Source of the DNA: CAZWRV01 sp964636325
GTDB taxonomy: Bacteria; Verrucomicrobiota; Lentisphaeria; Victivallales; GWF2-50-93
NCBI GenBank assembly: GCA_964636325.1
Contig: CAZWRV010000055.1
Span: 1-40,600, forward strand
DNA length: 40,600 bases
Direction of reading: 5' to 3'
The notes beneath the pieces are model-generated. The model saw only the letters and a program-made list of their open reading frames with translations, searched no databases and was not told the DNA's origin. Both the position numbers and the translations under genes were made by a program. Shown here piece after piece: positions 25,454-34,169 of the stretch. How positions within the stretch are numbered: position 1 is the first letter of the stretch; each line of letters begins with the position of its first letter.

Positions 25454-25555
25454 GGCTGGCAATTGGGAGGAGTCAGGGCCTCGTCCTTACTGCGACGGGA
25501 GCGATAGGGAAGTCGTTGAAGAAAAAGAAAAGGGACGCAAAACGCTTGAAACACC

Positions 25556-26044
25556 TCAGTCCGATTTGATGTGAGCGAGTTTTAAAGCGTCGTCTTTGTC
25601 TTTATCCCGCCCGGCTTTTTTTTTCATTTTAAGAAGCCACTCGAGATTTGTGAAAAGCATTCCGTCCCGACTTTCGGCCGTTTCAAATAGTTCGTCGACA
25701 GAGACACCGGGGAATCCTGGGATGTAGTCGTACGCGTCGAGAAATCCATGATTTGTGCAGAGCATCATCAAATGTTCGGCTTTGATGTAGGAGGCGCTTA
25801 CCGGGACCAGCTTTTCCATTCCAGTGGAAGGATCTTTTTCGTCAGAAATCCAGCAGGCGTCAAGAACGGCGAACGCTTTGCACAGGGCTTCCTCTGACTC
25901 TTCGCTTCTTTTGAAAACAATGTCCGCGTCCTCGGTGGTTCGTATGTATCCGTGATGGATTACAGAAAGCCCGCCTATGATCACGAACGGGACTCCCGCA
26001 TCTCTGAGTATCTCTACAATTTTGTATGGATCTGGCTGCTTCAT
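25556..26044 (-). CDS. Nucleotidyltransferase-fold protein (MNT/AbiEii-like)
   Basis: 162 aa. It starts MKQPDPYKIVEILRDAGVPF, then VIIGGLSVIHHGYIRTTEDADIVF, the GG...DxD-type signature of the DNA polymerase beta-like nucleotidyltransferase fold. The pattern reads EDADIV, so the first acidic residue of the usual D-x-D pair must be checked. The rest is helical with a basic end (LLKMKKKAGRDKDKDD). The start overlaps the preceding 63-aa frame as ATGA, so the two are translationally coupled; the longer frame running upstream to 26152 lies inside that gene and was not chosen. Such proteins are often toxins or AMP-transferases of toxin-antitoxin pairs; a housekeeping role is also possible. Confidence 0.7.
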   Translation of the reverse strand: MKQPDPYKIVEILRDAGVPFVIIGGLSVIHHGYIRTTEDADIVFKRSEESEEALCKAFAVLDACWISDEKDPSTGMEKLVPVSASYIKAEHLMMLCTNHGFLDAYDYIPGFPGVSVDELFETAESRDGMLFTNLEWLLKMKKKAGRDKDKDDALKLAHIKSD

Positions 26045-26232
26045 CGGATGCGTTTCGGCACAGCTCTCATAGTTATGTTTCGCTTGTAGTATGCCTTGCG
26101 GGACTTCTCGCTCATATGGCTCCACGCTATTGCCGTAAGGTTGCGAGCACATTCAATACGCTCCTCTGAAGTCAATAATAAAGCCTTGCTGTCGCGGTAC
26201 GATTCAATCTCGCGTTGTGACAATTTCCCCAC
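26041..26232 (-). CDS. Small protein coupled to the nucleotidyltransferase (possible antitoxin)
   Basis: 63 aa, starting at GTG 26232 with AGGAG six bases upstream. The sequence is helical and charged (SQREIESYRDSKALLLTSEE, then KSRKAYYKRNITMRAVPKRI) with no recognised motif. Its TGA overlaps the ATG of the nucleotidyltransferase gene, the layout of many two-gene toxin-antitoxin modules. There is no helix-turn-helix, so it would not be a classical autorepressor. The family is not recognised. Confidence 0.55.
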   Translation of the reverse strand: MGKLSQREIESYRDSKALLLTSEERIECARNLTAIAWSHMSEKSRKAYYKRNITMRAVPKRIR

Positions 26233-26289
26233 GGCATGCTCCTGTATTTTAAGCTGAAAGCAATTTGCTTCCCGTATCGCATAAAGTAA

Positions 26290-26316
26290 ACTATAGGGAA
26301 GGTTCTAGAAGGTCAA
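26290..26316 (-). promoter_or_regulatory. Possible promoter of the small protein/nucleotidyltransferase pair
   Basis: On the minus strand: TTGACC (26311-26316), 15 bp, TATAGT (26290-26295), each matching 5/6 of the consensus, 57 bp before the GTG start. The spacer is shorter than optimal. Confidence 0.4.
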
Positions 26317-26371
26317 GAGGAGAAGTGGATTTCCCCTGTTTTTTCATGATGAAAAAGAACATTCATCTTTA

Positions 26372-26411
26372 ATATTTCCTGTCATGCCGAGCTCGGCATG
26401 ACAGGAAATAT
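26372..26411. repeat. Perfect 40-bp palindrome
   Basis: ATATTTCCTGTCATGCCGAG is followed immediately by its exact reverse complement CTCGGCATGACAGGAAATAT. It lies 90 bp beyond the stop of the DUF4091 gene and upstream of the small gene pair. TGTCATGCCGAGCTCGGCATGACA-like palindromes are common dispersed elements. It may also end transcription coming from the right, although there is no T tract after the stem. Confidence 0.85.
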
Positions 26412-26501
26412 GAACTGGCGGGCGGTCTGCCGCCTCGCCTCAAAACACCTCTATCAATCGTTCGCGGCCTGTCATGGATGCTTGCATCTCCAATGCCGGG
26501 A

Positions 26502-29500
26502 CTACTTCTTCCTCGCGTCGTCCATGTATGTTGAGACGGCCTTTTCCGCCTCTTTAACAAGCTTGACAAGCCTTTCGCGCTTCGCATAGAGCGTCGCGGG
26601 ATCCTTCGTCCAGTTGAGGTTGTCAGTGGCGATATCCGGTTCGACACCGAGCTCCTTTTCGATTTTGGCCAGGAGTTCCCGGTGCGGGGGGAACTGGGTG
26701 TCGAGACGGCCTGAAAGCTTGTGCAGGAATGCGAAATATTCATAGTCCTCCATTCCGTCCCTGAGGTGCGCGGTGCGGACGGCCGGGATCAGCGTCCAGT
26801 CCTTCAGGGGATAGAACATCGGGGCGTATCCGACCTCGCCGGTCCTGGCGGGCTCGGCGGGCCATTTCGTCGGAGGCAGGCCGGTGAACATCATGAAGAC
26901 GAGGAAGTGGTCGCAGCGGTGCTTCCATGCGAACCACGGGATGATCCTCTGGCCGAGGGCGGATTCGTTCGGCTTGATGAACGGGGCGTATCTGCCTTCG
27001 GCGTTGGGCGGCATGCTGCCGCAGACATAGAATCCGTAGTCCTCCCCGTATTTTATCCGCCTTTCCTTGACCCTGGCGAGAGTCTCGGGCTCCTCGAGCT
27101 CGTCAAGGCCCGGCGCCCACAGGTCCTGGTAGCCTTCGCAGCTCAGGCCGGATCGGACTTTCGCAGGAGAAGGTCCGTAGTTCATGATCGGCAGGGCGGG
27201 CGCAATTTTTTTGAAGGCATGCCAGAACGGGATGATGGCGTCGGGGCCGGCCTCGTCGTTGGCCTCGAAGTAGGAAGTCTCGAGCAGGCCTTTGCTGCGT
27301 AGGTATTCCCCGAAGGCCGGATAGAAGGCCCGAAGGTAGGGAGTTCCGCGCCAGCCGCCTTCTATGCCGTCAAGCAGTGCCTTCGCCCTGGCCTGCTCCT
27401 TCTCGTTCTCCTCCTTGGTCTTCATCGGCTTCGCATAGAACTGCGCCATGGGCGCGCATTCGGAGACGAGCACCTTCTTTCCCGAGGAACGTATCGTCAC
27501 CGGCTGCTGGCCGCCGTAGATCATCGAGATTCCTCCGGGGTTGCATCCGAATGAGCTGCATAGCCAGTTCGCCCCGTATTTTCGGCAGTAGTCGACGGCC
27601 TCGTCCATCCGCGAGAAGTCGAAGGTGAAGCGGCCGTCGTCCTCAAGGAAGCTGTCGACCAGGTTCCACATGTCCATGGGAAATGTGGAGACCCTGTATT
27701 TTGCCAGCGTAGGGAGCTGGCGCTGAAGTATTTCCATGTTTGACAGCTTGTCCATCTCCTCCTTGATCTGACGGGCGCGGATGTAAATCCACATTATGCT
27801 GTACCAGTGGTTGTTGCGCAGGGTGGGCGTAGAGGGCAGTTCCAGGCCGTTGGCTTCGAGCACGACCGGGATGTCGGTGCTGCTGTTGCCGGCCTTCAGG
27901 CTTATCGTCCCCTTGTATTCGCCGGGCTTTGTGCCGGGAGGGCAGAATATGTCGACCCAGACGGTGCTGATGCGGCCTTTGGGGGCGGCGAAACCGTCCT
28001 TCGTCCCGGGCCAGAGGATGTCGGGCCACCATCGCATCGAATCCGGATCGTCCGGATCGAATCCCGGCAGCGTCTTCCGGTAGTCCGGATCCATTTCCGT
28101 GAAATCGACCTTGAACCATGATATGTTTTCGGGGCCGACGCTTCCGTCATCGCCCTTCAGCTCCGAAGCTTCGACCTTCAGATTTTCAATGTCCTTCCAT
28201 AGAGGAGTGACGGCGATCTGGAAGGATTCGTATTCGTTGCCGGCGGCATTGACCCTTGCTTCCTTGAGATGCCCGTCCGCCTCGAATCCAGCTTGGAAGA
28301 CCTTGGTGGTGGCTCGGACGAGCTGGGCGGCGAGGGGTGCGCCCGGACGCGGCTTGGCGGAGGAGATTGCATTGAGGCATGCCATGTCCGGCGCGAAGGC
28401 TTTCCATTCCCGCGAAAGGGCGCCGTAGGCCTGGACTTCCTCGCCGGAGACTTTAGTGCCCGCGAAGACCTTCATCAGATCCTTCGCCTTTCTGCCTAAG
28501 TCCTTCGCCTTCGCAATCGCGGCCCCGGCCTCCGGCCATGAATCTGTCGCAGGGAAAGCCCCTTCGAGCGGAGCTGTCATGCCGACTATAGTCTTCAACT
28601 CGTCGGTTGCCCTCGGCAGTTCCTTGCGGACATAGAACGCCTGAGTCTCCTTTCCGTCCTTGGAGACGATGATCTGTGCGAGCACCTTTCCGCCCGCGCT
28701 GACCTGAACGCTGAACGGACCTTTATGTCCCTTGGCGATCTTGCCGTCCCAGGTCTTTTTTCCGTCGCAGAATACCGCGGCGCTCCCTTCGAAGCCCGGA
28801 GGAAGCGAGATATTCATTTGATTTTCGCCGAAGTTGAGTGGCCCGGCGAAGGATATCTGTGCTTCAGGAAGCGGGTCGCCCTGGCGTCTTCCCTGGAATA
28901 TCAGGCGTCCGAAGCTTTTGCGCTCATGGAAGCCGCCGGAGCCGCGGATTCCGCTTGTGGTCCAGCGCGACCAGTCGTGGTATGTTGATTGGTCGCGGCA
29001 GAAGAGGACGCCCCAGGTCTCGCCCTTTTTCGGAGTGGATGCCTGGCCGTCCCCCCTGTAGAGGTCGCGGATTGGTATGCTCATCTCGACGGTCCAGTAA
29101 TCGTCGTGAAGCTGTGTCTTGATCTGGCGGTCGGCGTTCCAGGTCTTGTCGCCGTAAGCCCTGGCCGTATATGTGCTGCCCGCGGGGTTCGCGCATATCT
29201 GGTAGTAGTCGACGTTCGCGGCTATCGCCTCATCGACGCGGTCAGCGCCGTCGACGGGATGGAGAAACAGCTCGATCGCGTCCGCGTGGACGTCCAGGAT
29301 GTCCTGGGAGTCCTGCGGCTGTCCCTTGACCAGCTTGCCCATCTCGCTTTCCATGAGCTTGTAGAACACATATATGTTTTCGGCGTCGTATGCCATTCGG
29401 ACCTCGGTCTGGTTCCTGGGCTTCGGCGGCATGGCTTCGTTGTCGCTCTCCATCAGGTCGAGGCCGTGCTTCAGGAAATCCCCCGCGACCTGGGCGTCCT

Positions 29501-29756
29501 TCCAGCATGCGTCGTCCATCTCCCCGTCTATATTGGGAGGGGTGTCAGTCCAGTAGATATCGTACGATCTGAAAAGATATGGTCCGCAGGACTGTATGTG
29601 CTTGCGGACGAGAGGGGAGATATTGTCCCAGTGCTTCTTTATCTCAGGTTTTTCCGCGGCCTCCTGTGCATGCGATACTGACAGCGGAACAGCCAGCGCG
29701 AAGATGACTTGAAGAAGTTTCAGGCTGAATCGGCCGGTTCCATTGCTCATGGACAT
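26502..29756 (-). CDS. Exported CBM9-like/DUF4091 protein (putative glycoside hydrolase), paralogue 1
   Basis: 1084 aa. A signal peptide (FSLKLLQVIFALAVPLSVSHAQ) is cut near residue 31. Residues about 65-295 are a CBM9-like sugar-binding fold: YWTDTPPNIDGEMDDACWKD, VRMAYDAENIYVFYKLMES, DAIELFLHP, YWTVEMSIPIRDLY. A middle linker domain follows, then a putative barrel (about 650-1000) and the DUF4091 signature AVRTAHLRDGMEDYEYFAFL near residue 995. Proteins of this kind are thought to be glycoside hydrolases of poorly known specificity. The start has an ideal AGGAGG site (AGGAGGATTAA-ATG). It is the last gene of the minus-strand block and is separated from the related gene upstream by 285 bp containing two repeats. 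Confidence 0.85.
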   Translation of the reverse strand: MSMSNGTGRFSLKLLQVIFALAVPLSVSHAQEAAEKPEIKKHWDNISPLVRKHIQSCGPYLFRSYDIYWTDTPPNIDGEMDDACWKDAQVAGDFLKHGLDLMESDNEAMPPKPRNQTEVRMAYDAENIYVFYKLMESEMGKLVKGQPQDSQDILDVHADAIELFLHPVDGADRVDEAIAANVDYYQICANPAGSTYTARAYGDKTWNADRQIKTQLHDDYWTVEMSIPIRDLYRGDGQASTPKKGETWGVLFCRDQSTYHDWSRWTTSGIRGSGGFHERKSFGRLIFQGRRQGDPLPEAQISFAGPLNFGENQMNISLPPGFEGSAAVFCDGKKTWDGKIAKGHKGPFSVQVSAGGKVLAQIIVSKDGKETQAFYVRKELPRATDELKTIVGMTAPLEGAFPATDSWPEAGAAIAKAKDLGRKAKDLMKVFAGTKVSGEEVQAYGALSREWKAFAPDMACLNAISSAKPRPGAPLAAQLVRATTKVFQAGFEADGHLKEARVNAAGNEYESFQIAVTPLWKDIENLKVEASELKGDDGSVGPENISWFKVDFTEMDPDYRKTLPGFDPDDPDSMRWWPDILWPGTKDGFAAPKGRISTVWVDIFCPPGTKPGEYKGTISLKAGNSSTDIPVVLEANGLELPSTPTLRNNHWYSIMWIYIRARQIKEEMDKLSNMEILQRQLPTLAKYRVSTFPMDMWNLVDSFLEDDGRFTFDFSRMDEAVDYCRKYGANWLCSSFGCNPGGISMIYGGQQPVTIRSSGKKVLVSECAPMAQFYAKPMKTKEENEKEQARAKALLDGIEGGWRGTPYLRAFYPAFGEYLRSKGLLETSYFEANDEAGPDAIIPFWHAFKKIAPALPIMNYGPSPAKVRSGLSCEGYQDLWAPGLDELEEPETLARVKERRIKYGEDYGFYVCGSMPPNAEGRYAPFIKPNESALGQRIIPWFAWKHRCDHFLVFMMFTGLPPTKWPAEPARTGEVGYAPMFYPLKDWTLIPAVRTAHLRDGMEDYEYFAFLHKLSGRLDTQFPPHRELLAKIEKELGVEPDIATDNLNWTKDPATLYAKRERLVKLVKEAEKAVSTYMDDARKK

Positions 29757-29859
29757 TTAATCCTCCTTTTGTTTTATTTGCCTTCAGATTTATTTCATTT
29801 GTGATTGGATGAATGGACGGCTGGATGATTGCGTGATAAGGACTTAAAAAGAAACTCCT

Positions 29860-29974
29860 TGAGCCGATTTCAAAAACTTATCAAACGGCTCAGCTTGGCT
29901 TCGCCCTCCGAGGTCGAAACTACTCAAGCTACGGAGGGTTGAGCCGCGTTCAACCGCATTTTGAAATTGGTTCA
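29860..29974. repeat. MITE-like palindromic element, copy 2
   Basis: It starts TGAGCCGATTTCAAAA and ends TTTTGAAATTGGTTCA, imperfect terminal inverted repeats. The interior has GGCTCAGCTTGGCTTCGCC, CTCC and GGAGGGTTGAGCC-GCGTTCAACCGC. It has the same length and ends as 19989-20103. Confidence 0.75.
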
Positions 29975-30014
29975 TGACATTGTTTTTTATTTCGAATTTC
30001 GATATTCGGATTTC

Positions 30015-30047
30015 GAATTTAGGTAGCGGGCGTAGCCCGCCTTAGGG
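30015..30047. repeat. GGTTGCGGGC-AAGCC-GCCTTAG repeat, copy 3
   Basis: GAATTTAGGTAGCGGGCGTA then GCCCGCCTTAGGG, preceded by a TTTCGAATTTCG tract (from about 29990). Its right end contains the TAA stop of the DUF4091 gene, so the repeat has fixed that gene's last codons. CCCGCC-TTAG-GGCGGG here forms a stem-loop across the stop. Confidence 0.6.
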
Positions 30048-33000
30048 CGGGAGCTTCGCGATCAGCTCGGCGAGTCTTGCCCGGTGTGCGTTGACCTTCG
30101 ATTCGTCGGTGGTCCATTCGCAGATTCCGCCGCATATGTCCTGCGGCGGATCCAAGGCGGAGCGTGCGGATTCAAGCAGCTTTTTCTCCTCGTCTGTGCC
30201 GGGCTTGAACGCGTCCGCCCGCGCCTTGAGGATCTGGAAGTATTCGTAGTCCTCCATTCCGTCCCTGAGTGCCGTCAGGCGCATGGTGGGAATCATCGTG
30301 CGGTCCGGCCCCGGAAGGAGGTATGCGCCGCCCCATTCCTCCATCCCCTTGTCGATCTCCCACGGGCCGTCGAAGCGGGTTTCCAGAGGCTTCTCCATGA
30401 TTTTCTTGTCCAGCGAGCCGTTGATGGGGCCGTTGTTGATCATGAACATGAGGAAGGCGTCGATATTGTGCCGCCAGGCCTGCCAGTGCGCCAGCCTCGG
30501 GCCTAGGAAAGAACGGTGTATCGCGACATGGGGTGCGTTCTCGAAAGAGTTGCAGAGATACGCCATGCATCTCTCTCCATGCTTGCCGACGCGTTCCCGT
30601 ATCGCGTCCGCCATCTTCGGGTCGTCGAGCTTTGTCAGGTGCGGCCCCCAGATGTCGGTCAGGCCGAAGCTGGTCTCGCCGTCGCGGTTCACCTGCAGCG
30701 GATGCGGCCCGAAATTCCCGAGCGGCATTTTCGGGCATATGTCCTTGAGCTTCTTATGCGTCTTGAGTATCACGTCCACTCCGGATTCGTCGCAGATTTC
30801 GTAGTAGGCGTTTTTCTCGAGCAGTCCGCGCTTGTCGAGGAAGTCCGCGAACTGGCGGAAGAAGCTCTGCCAGGCAGGATTGTCCATCACGGCGGCCTCC
30901 CCGAACTTCATCTTCTCGTAGAATTCAGGGATGATTTCAGACAGGAGCCTTTCTTTCCCGGTCTGGCGGTCCGTGAACCTGATGCATCCGACGTCCCAGC
31001 CGCAGAACGCGCCGGCGTTGCAGCTTAGGGACGCCTTAACCCAGTTGGCGCCGTATTTCTGCGCGATGTCGTAGAACTTCGCGATCTCGCTGAAGTCGGC
31101 CGTGAAGCTGCCGTCCTTCTCGAGGTAGAAGCGGACATTCTCCATGAATGCGCTGCGGTCATCGACGAAGTGGGGGAGCCGGTATTTCGCGAGGAAGGCG
31201 CAGTCCTGTTCGAACATTTCAGGCGTGTAGGAGGCGGAACTCCCTTCTCCGAATATTTTCTTCCCGTAGAACGGAGCGAACCAGTGGTTGACGCGCAAGG
31301 TCGGCTTCTCTGGCAGGTCGAACGCGAAGACGTGGACGGAGATTGGAATCTCGAATTTCGCCCCTCCGCCGCTTACGGCAACCTTGCCGGAATATTCGCC
31401 GGGCGGAGTTTTAGGCGGGCATTGCAGGTCGATCCAGACCGTCCTCTGGTCGTCCGCCGGAAGGATGAAAGGCTTTCCGGGATAAAGCGGGTCAGGATAA
31501 AAGAGCTGCGGCACGACCGCTTCCGGATCCTCGTTGGCCAGCGGATTTTCGCCATCCTTCGCTCCGAGCATCAGCATGTAGTTGACGATCCGCCATGAGA
31601 ATGCGGAAGCCGGAATTTCCGCCGCCCCTCCCGGGACTTTTGACAAAGGTGAAAATGAAACGTCCATGTCCTTCACCTCCCCGTTCAAAGGAGCAAGATA
31701 GATCTGGAATGATTCGCCCTCTCCGCCTGCGAGACTGAAGACAATCTTTTCTTTACAGGTGATTCCCAGTTTTCTCTTCGGAAAGGATTTCGCGTATGCG
31801 CTAATCGGGAGAGCTGCGAATTTCGCGCCTGGCGCCTTGGCTGCGAGCTGCGCACGCCAGGCATCGAAGTCGAGCACCTCTGCTGCGCGGGCGAAGTCTG
31901 CCGTGTCCGCGGCCAGCTTTTCCACTTCCTGCCTGCTGTTCGGGCATTCCTCCGCCCTGCGGAGCAGGTTGTCAAGCTCCGGTTTCAGCTTCTCGGCCCT
32001 GTCTTTTATCTCGGGAACTTGCGGTGGAGTTTCTTTATGGGCCGCCAGGCCGACCCGCGCCTTTTCCAGTGCGCGCAGTATGCATGGCAGGATGGAATAT
32101 TCAGGATTGCCTTCCAATGTCTTCTGCCTCAGTGTCCTGAGGATTTCGTCGGACGCCTCGTTCCACTGCTTGTCGCCGTGCCTCTCGCAGGAGTCGAGCC
32201 GTGCCTTGAGCTCGTCGCAGCGTTTTTTCAGCGCATTGAATTTTCCGAGCAGGTCTGCGGCGCGCTTCCCGGGTAGACCTTCAAGCCGCGCGATCCCCAT
32301 CTTGAGGAGCTTCTCGCAGAAATCATAGTGGTAGTAGCCCGGGCATATGTTCCGCTGGGAGAGTCCGGTGAAAACTAGCTTGCCTTCCTGAAGGACTTGG
32401 ACGTTCATCATGTAGCTGAGGTCGTATTCACGGGAACGGGAGACGAGCCATGGCAGCTGCAGCGATCCCTTGAAGGCCTTCTCGCCCTTCTCGACCAGGT
32501 TGTCGAGGCTGAATATCTGGACGTATCTGCATTTCAATTCCGCCTCGGAGTTCGATTTTATTTCGACATGGGTGTCATCGGCGCCGGGGATGTTCATGGT
32601 GACCGAAGGAAGCTGCGGTCCGCTTCTGCGGCCTTTGAAGACGATCTCTCCGAGCTGGCGGTTCTTGCGGTAGCCCTCCTTCGCCGCGGGGCTGGTGGAG
32701 AATTCGCTGAAGCGGCCGTGGTTCCGGAAGAAGAGGATTTTCCATACGGCGCCGGGCGCCGGAGTCGAGCCGAGGTTCGCATACCATGATCCGAGCTCTA
32801 TGAACGGGACGCCCATCTCCGCGCTCCACCCGTTCGCGTCCCGCGAAGTGCGCACTTCAAGAGGGTTGAACCGTTCGATGCCGTTCTTGTCGTCGGACCT
32901 GCTGTCGGAGCGCCGCGCAAGCGGATCCGTCGCGAAGCAGAAGCAGTCAACATGCTTGTTTACGGGATTTTCGAGCAGGAACCCTAGCTCGTCCCACCCG

Positions 33001-33374
33001 AGAAGCATCTCTCCGTAGCCCTGGAACTTTCTTCCAGGACGGGAAATGTCCAGCTCCTCCTTGGTGAAGGGGGGGCCGTCGGCTCTCATGAAGACGTAGA
33101 TTTTTTCGGCGTCGTAGCAGACCCTAGCCCGTGCCTGGTATTGCGCTGGGGAGTTTCCGCCCAGAAGGATGAACTCCTTTGACTCGGGCGCATCTTTCCA
33201 GCACGCGTCGTCCATCTTACCGTCCAGGACCGGTGCGGTGTCCGTCCAGAACGCCTGCAGGGCGGATGATTCCTCAAGCCCTTCCAGCTCAAGCTGTTCT
33301 GCGGCCGCAGATACGGACAGCACGATTTGTACGGCCAGCATGACGCCCGCCGCCGGAACTGACATTTTTCCCAT
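30042..33374 (-). CDS. Exported CBM9-like/DUF4091 protein (putative glycoside hydrolase), paralogue 2
   Basis: 1110 aa from MGKMSVPAAGVMLAVQIVLS, a signal peptide ending near SAAAEQ. CBM9-like fold at about 35-265: FWTDTAPVLDGKMDDACWKD, VCYDAEKIYVFMRADGP, GWSAEMGVPFIELGSW. A helical, possibly coiled stretch rich in Lys/Glu (about 380-500) follows, then the barrel-like region and TMRLTALRDGMEDYEYFQIL (about 1027-1046), the DUF4091 signature. The ATG at 33374 has AAGGAAG upstream; the longer frame (to 33467) would overlap the prepilin gene and lacks a signal peptide. The prepilin-like gene lies 53 bp upstream on the same strand. It shares domain order with paralogue 1, but the middle parts differ. 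Confidence 0.85.
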   Translation of the reverse strand: MGKMSVPAAGVMLAVQIVLSVSAAAEQLELEGLEESSALQAFWTDTAPVLDGKMDDACWKDAPESKEFILLGGNSPAQYQARARVCYDAEKIYVFMRADGPPFTKEELDISRPGRKFQGYGEMLLGWDELGFLLENPVNKHVDCFCFATDPLARRSDSRSDDKNGIERFNPLEVRTSRDANGWSAEMGVPFIELGSWYANLGSTPAPGAVWKILFFRNHGRFSEFSTSPAAKEGYRKNRQLGEIVFKGRRSGPQLPSVTMNIPGADDTHVEIKSNSEAELKCRYVQIFSLDNLVEKGEKAFKGSLQLPWLVSRSREYDLSYMMNVQVLQEGKLVFTGLSQRNICPGYYHYDFCEKLLKMGIARLEGLPGKRAADLLGKFNALKKRCDELKARLDSCERHGDKQWNEASDEILRTLRQKTLEGNPEYSILPCILRALEKARVGLAAHKETPPQVPEIKDRAEKLKPELDNLLRRAEECPNSRQEVEKLAADTADFARAAEVLDFDAWRAQLAAKAPGAKFAALPISAYAKSFPKRKLGITCKEKIVFSLAGGEGESFQIYLAPLNGEVKDMDVSFSPLSKVPGGAAEIPASAFSWRIVNYMLMLGAKDGENPLANEDPEAVVPQLFYPDPLYPGKPFILPADDQRTVWIDLQCPPKTPPGEYSGKVAVSGGGAKFEIPISVHVFAFDLPEKPTLRVNHWFAPFYGKKIFGEGSSASYTPEMFEQDCAFLAKYRLPHFVDDRSAFMENVRFYLEKDGSFTADFSEIAKFYDIAQKYGANWVKASLSCNAGAFCGWDVGCIRFTDRQTGKERLLSEIIPEFYEKMKFGEAAVMDNPAWQSFFRQFADFLDKRGLLEKNAYYEICDESGVDVILKTHKKLKDICPKMPLGNFGPHPLQVNRDGETSFGLTDIWGPHLTKLDDPKMADAIRERVGKHGERCMAYLCNSFENAPHVAIHRSFLGPRLAHWQAWRHNIDAFLMFMINNGPINGSLDKKIMEKPLETRFDGPWEIDKGMEEWGGAYLLPGPDRTMIPTMRLTALRDGMEDYEYFQILKARADAFKPGTDEEKKLLESARSALDPPQDICGGICEWTTDESKVNAHRARLAELIAKLPP

Positions 33375-33427
33375 GTGTCTTCCTTGATCTACGCCTATAC
33401 CGGTGCAGCCCTTAAGCGTTCCACGTC

Positions 33428-34114
33428 TCACAGGTCGGGGCACGGCTGCACGGTCGGATCGCACCACTGTGTTGACAGCGTCGTGTTGACATATACCTGC
33501 GGCAAAGGCGGGTATCCGTATGCCTTCACGTGTCCGTCTATGAAAAGAACGTTGTCCCGGTTGAGATGCACCCTCCTAAGTCGTCCAAGGAGCGAGAAGT
33601 CGGCGTTATACCACATGAATCGGTAGACCGCATCTATGAGATAGAGCTTCGAGGACGGCGACTTGTATGCGGTGATGCTCCTCGACGAGAATATGTAAGG
33701 AGGCGACGTGGTGTCGATCGTCGCGTAGATGGCCCAGGGCGCGCCCCATGCGGGAATAACTCCTCCGTTGTATCCTTTTTCGCCCGAAGGGTCCGCCGGG
33801 CAGCTCCAGATTCCGCCGGCCCTGTTCTTGGGCGCCATTTTCGACTCGTTCCATTCCTTTCCGTTCTCGATGTAGGGCACGATCCCCAAATACCAGTCGC
33901 CGTATCCGATGTGGCTGCAGCTCAGGAATCCGTTGTTGTCGCCGATGTAGCTTTCACCTGCAACGCCTATCTGGCGGAGGTTGCCGGTGCATCCGGCGAG
34001 CTTGCTGATGTCCCTGGCCTTTTTCAGGCCCGGCAGAAGGAGCGCCATGAGTATGGAGATGATGGCGATCACCACGAGCAGTTCGATCAAAGTGAAGCGT
34101 CTCGGCGCTTTCAT
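33428..34114 (-). CDS. Prepilin-like protein with H-X9-DG motif
   Basis: 228 aa. MKAPRR precedes FTLIELLVVIAIISILMALL, with Arg at -1 instead of Gly. LLPGLKKARDISKLAGCTGN follows. The C-terminal part has HLNRDNVLFIDG, an exact H-X9-DG motif. I chose ATG 34114, which has AGGAGG at good spacing, over GTG at 34120. It sits 55 bp after the oxidoreductase gene and 53 bp before the DUF4091 gene, most likely in one transcript. Probably anchored in the inner membrane or part of a secretion pseudopilus; its role with the enzymes is unknown. Confidence 0.88.
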   Translation of the reverse strand: MKAPRRFTLIELLVVIAIISILMALLLPGLKKARDISKLAGCTGNLRQIGVAGESYIGDNNGFLSCSHIGYGDWYLGIVPYIENGKEWNESKMAPKNRAGGIWSCPADPSGEKGYNGGVIPAWGAPWAIYATIDTTSPPYIFSSRSITAYKSPSSKLYLIDAVYRFMWYNADFSLLGRLRRVHLNRDNVLFIDGHVKAYGYPPLPQVYVNTTLSTQWCDPTVQPCPDL

Positions 34115-34169
34115 AACCACCTCCTGAACATTAACGGTAACATACTATGGCTGCCCTGGCGGTTCAAGC

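Noticed and set aside
33375..33467. Longer N-terminus of the DUF4091 gene
   Set aside because: It would overlap the prepilin gene and push the signal peptide inward; ATG 33374 has a good ribosome site.
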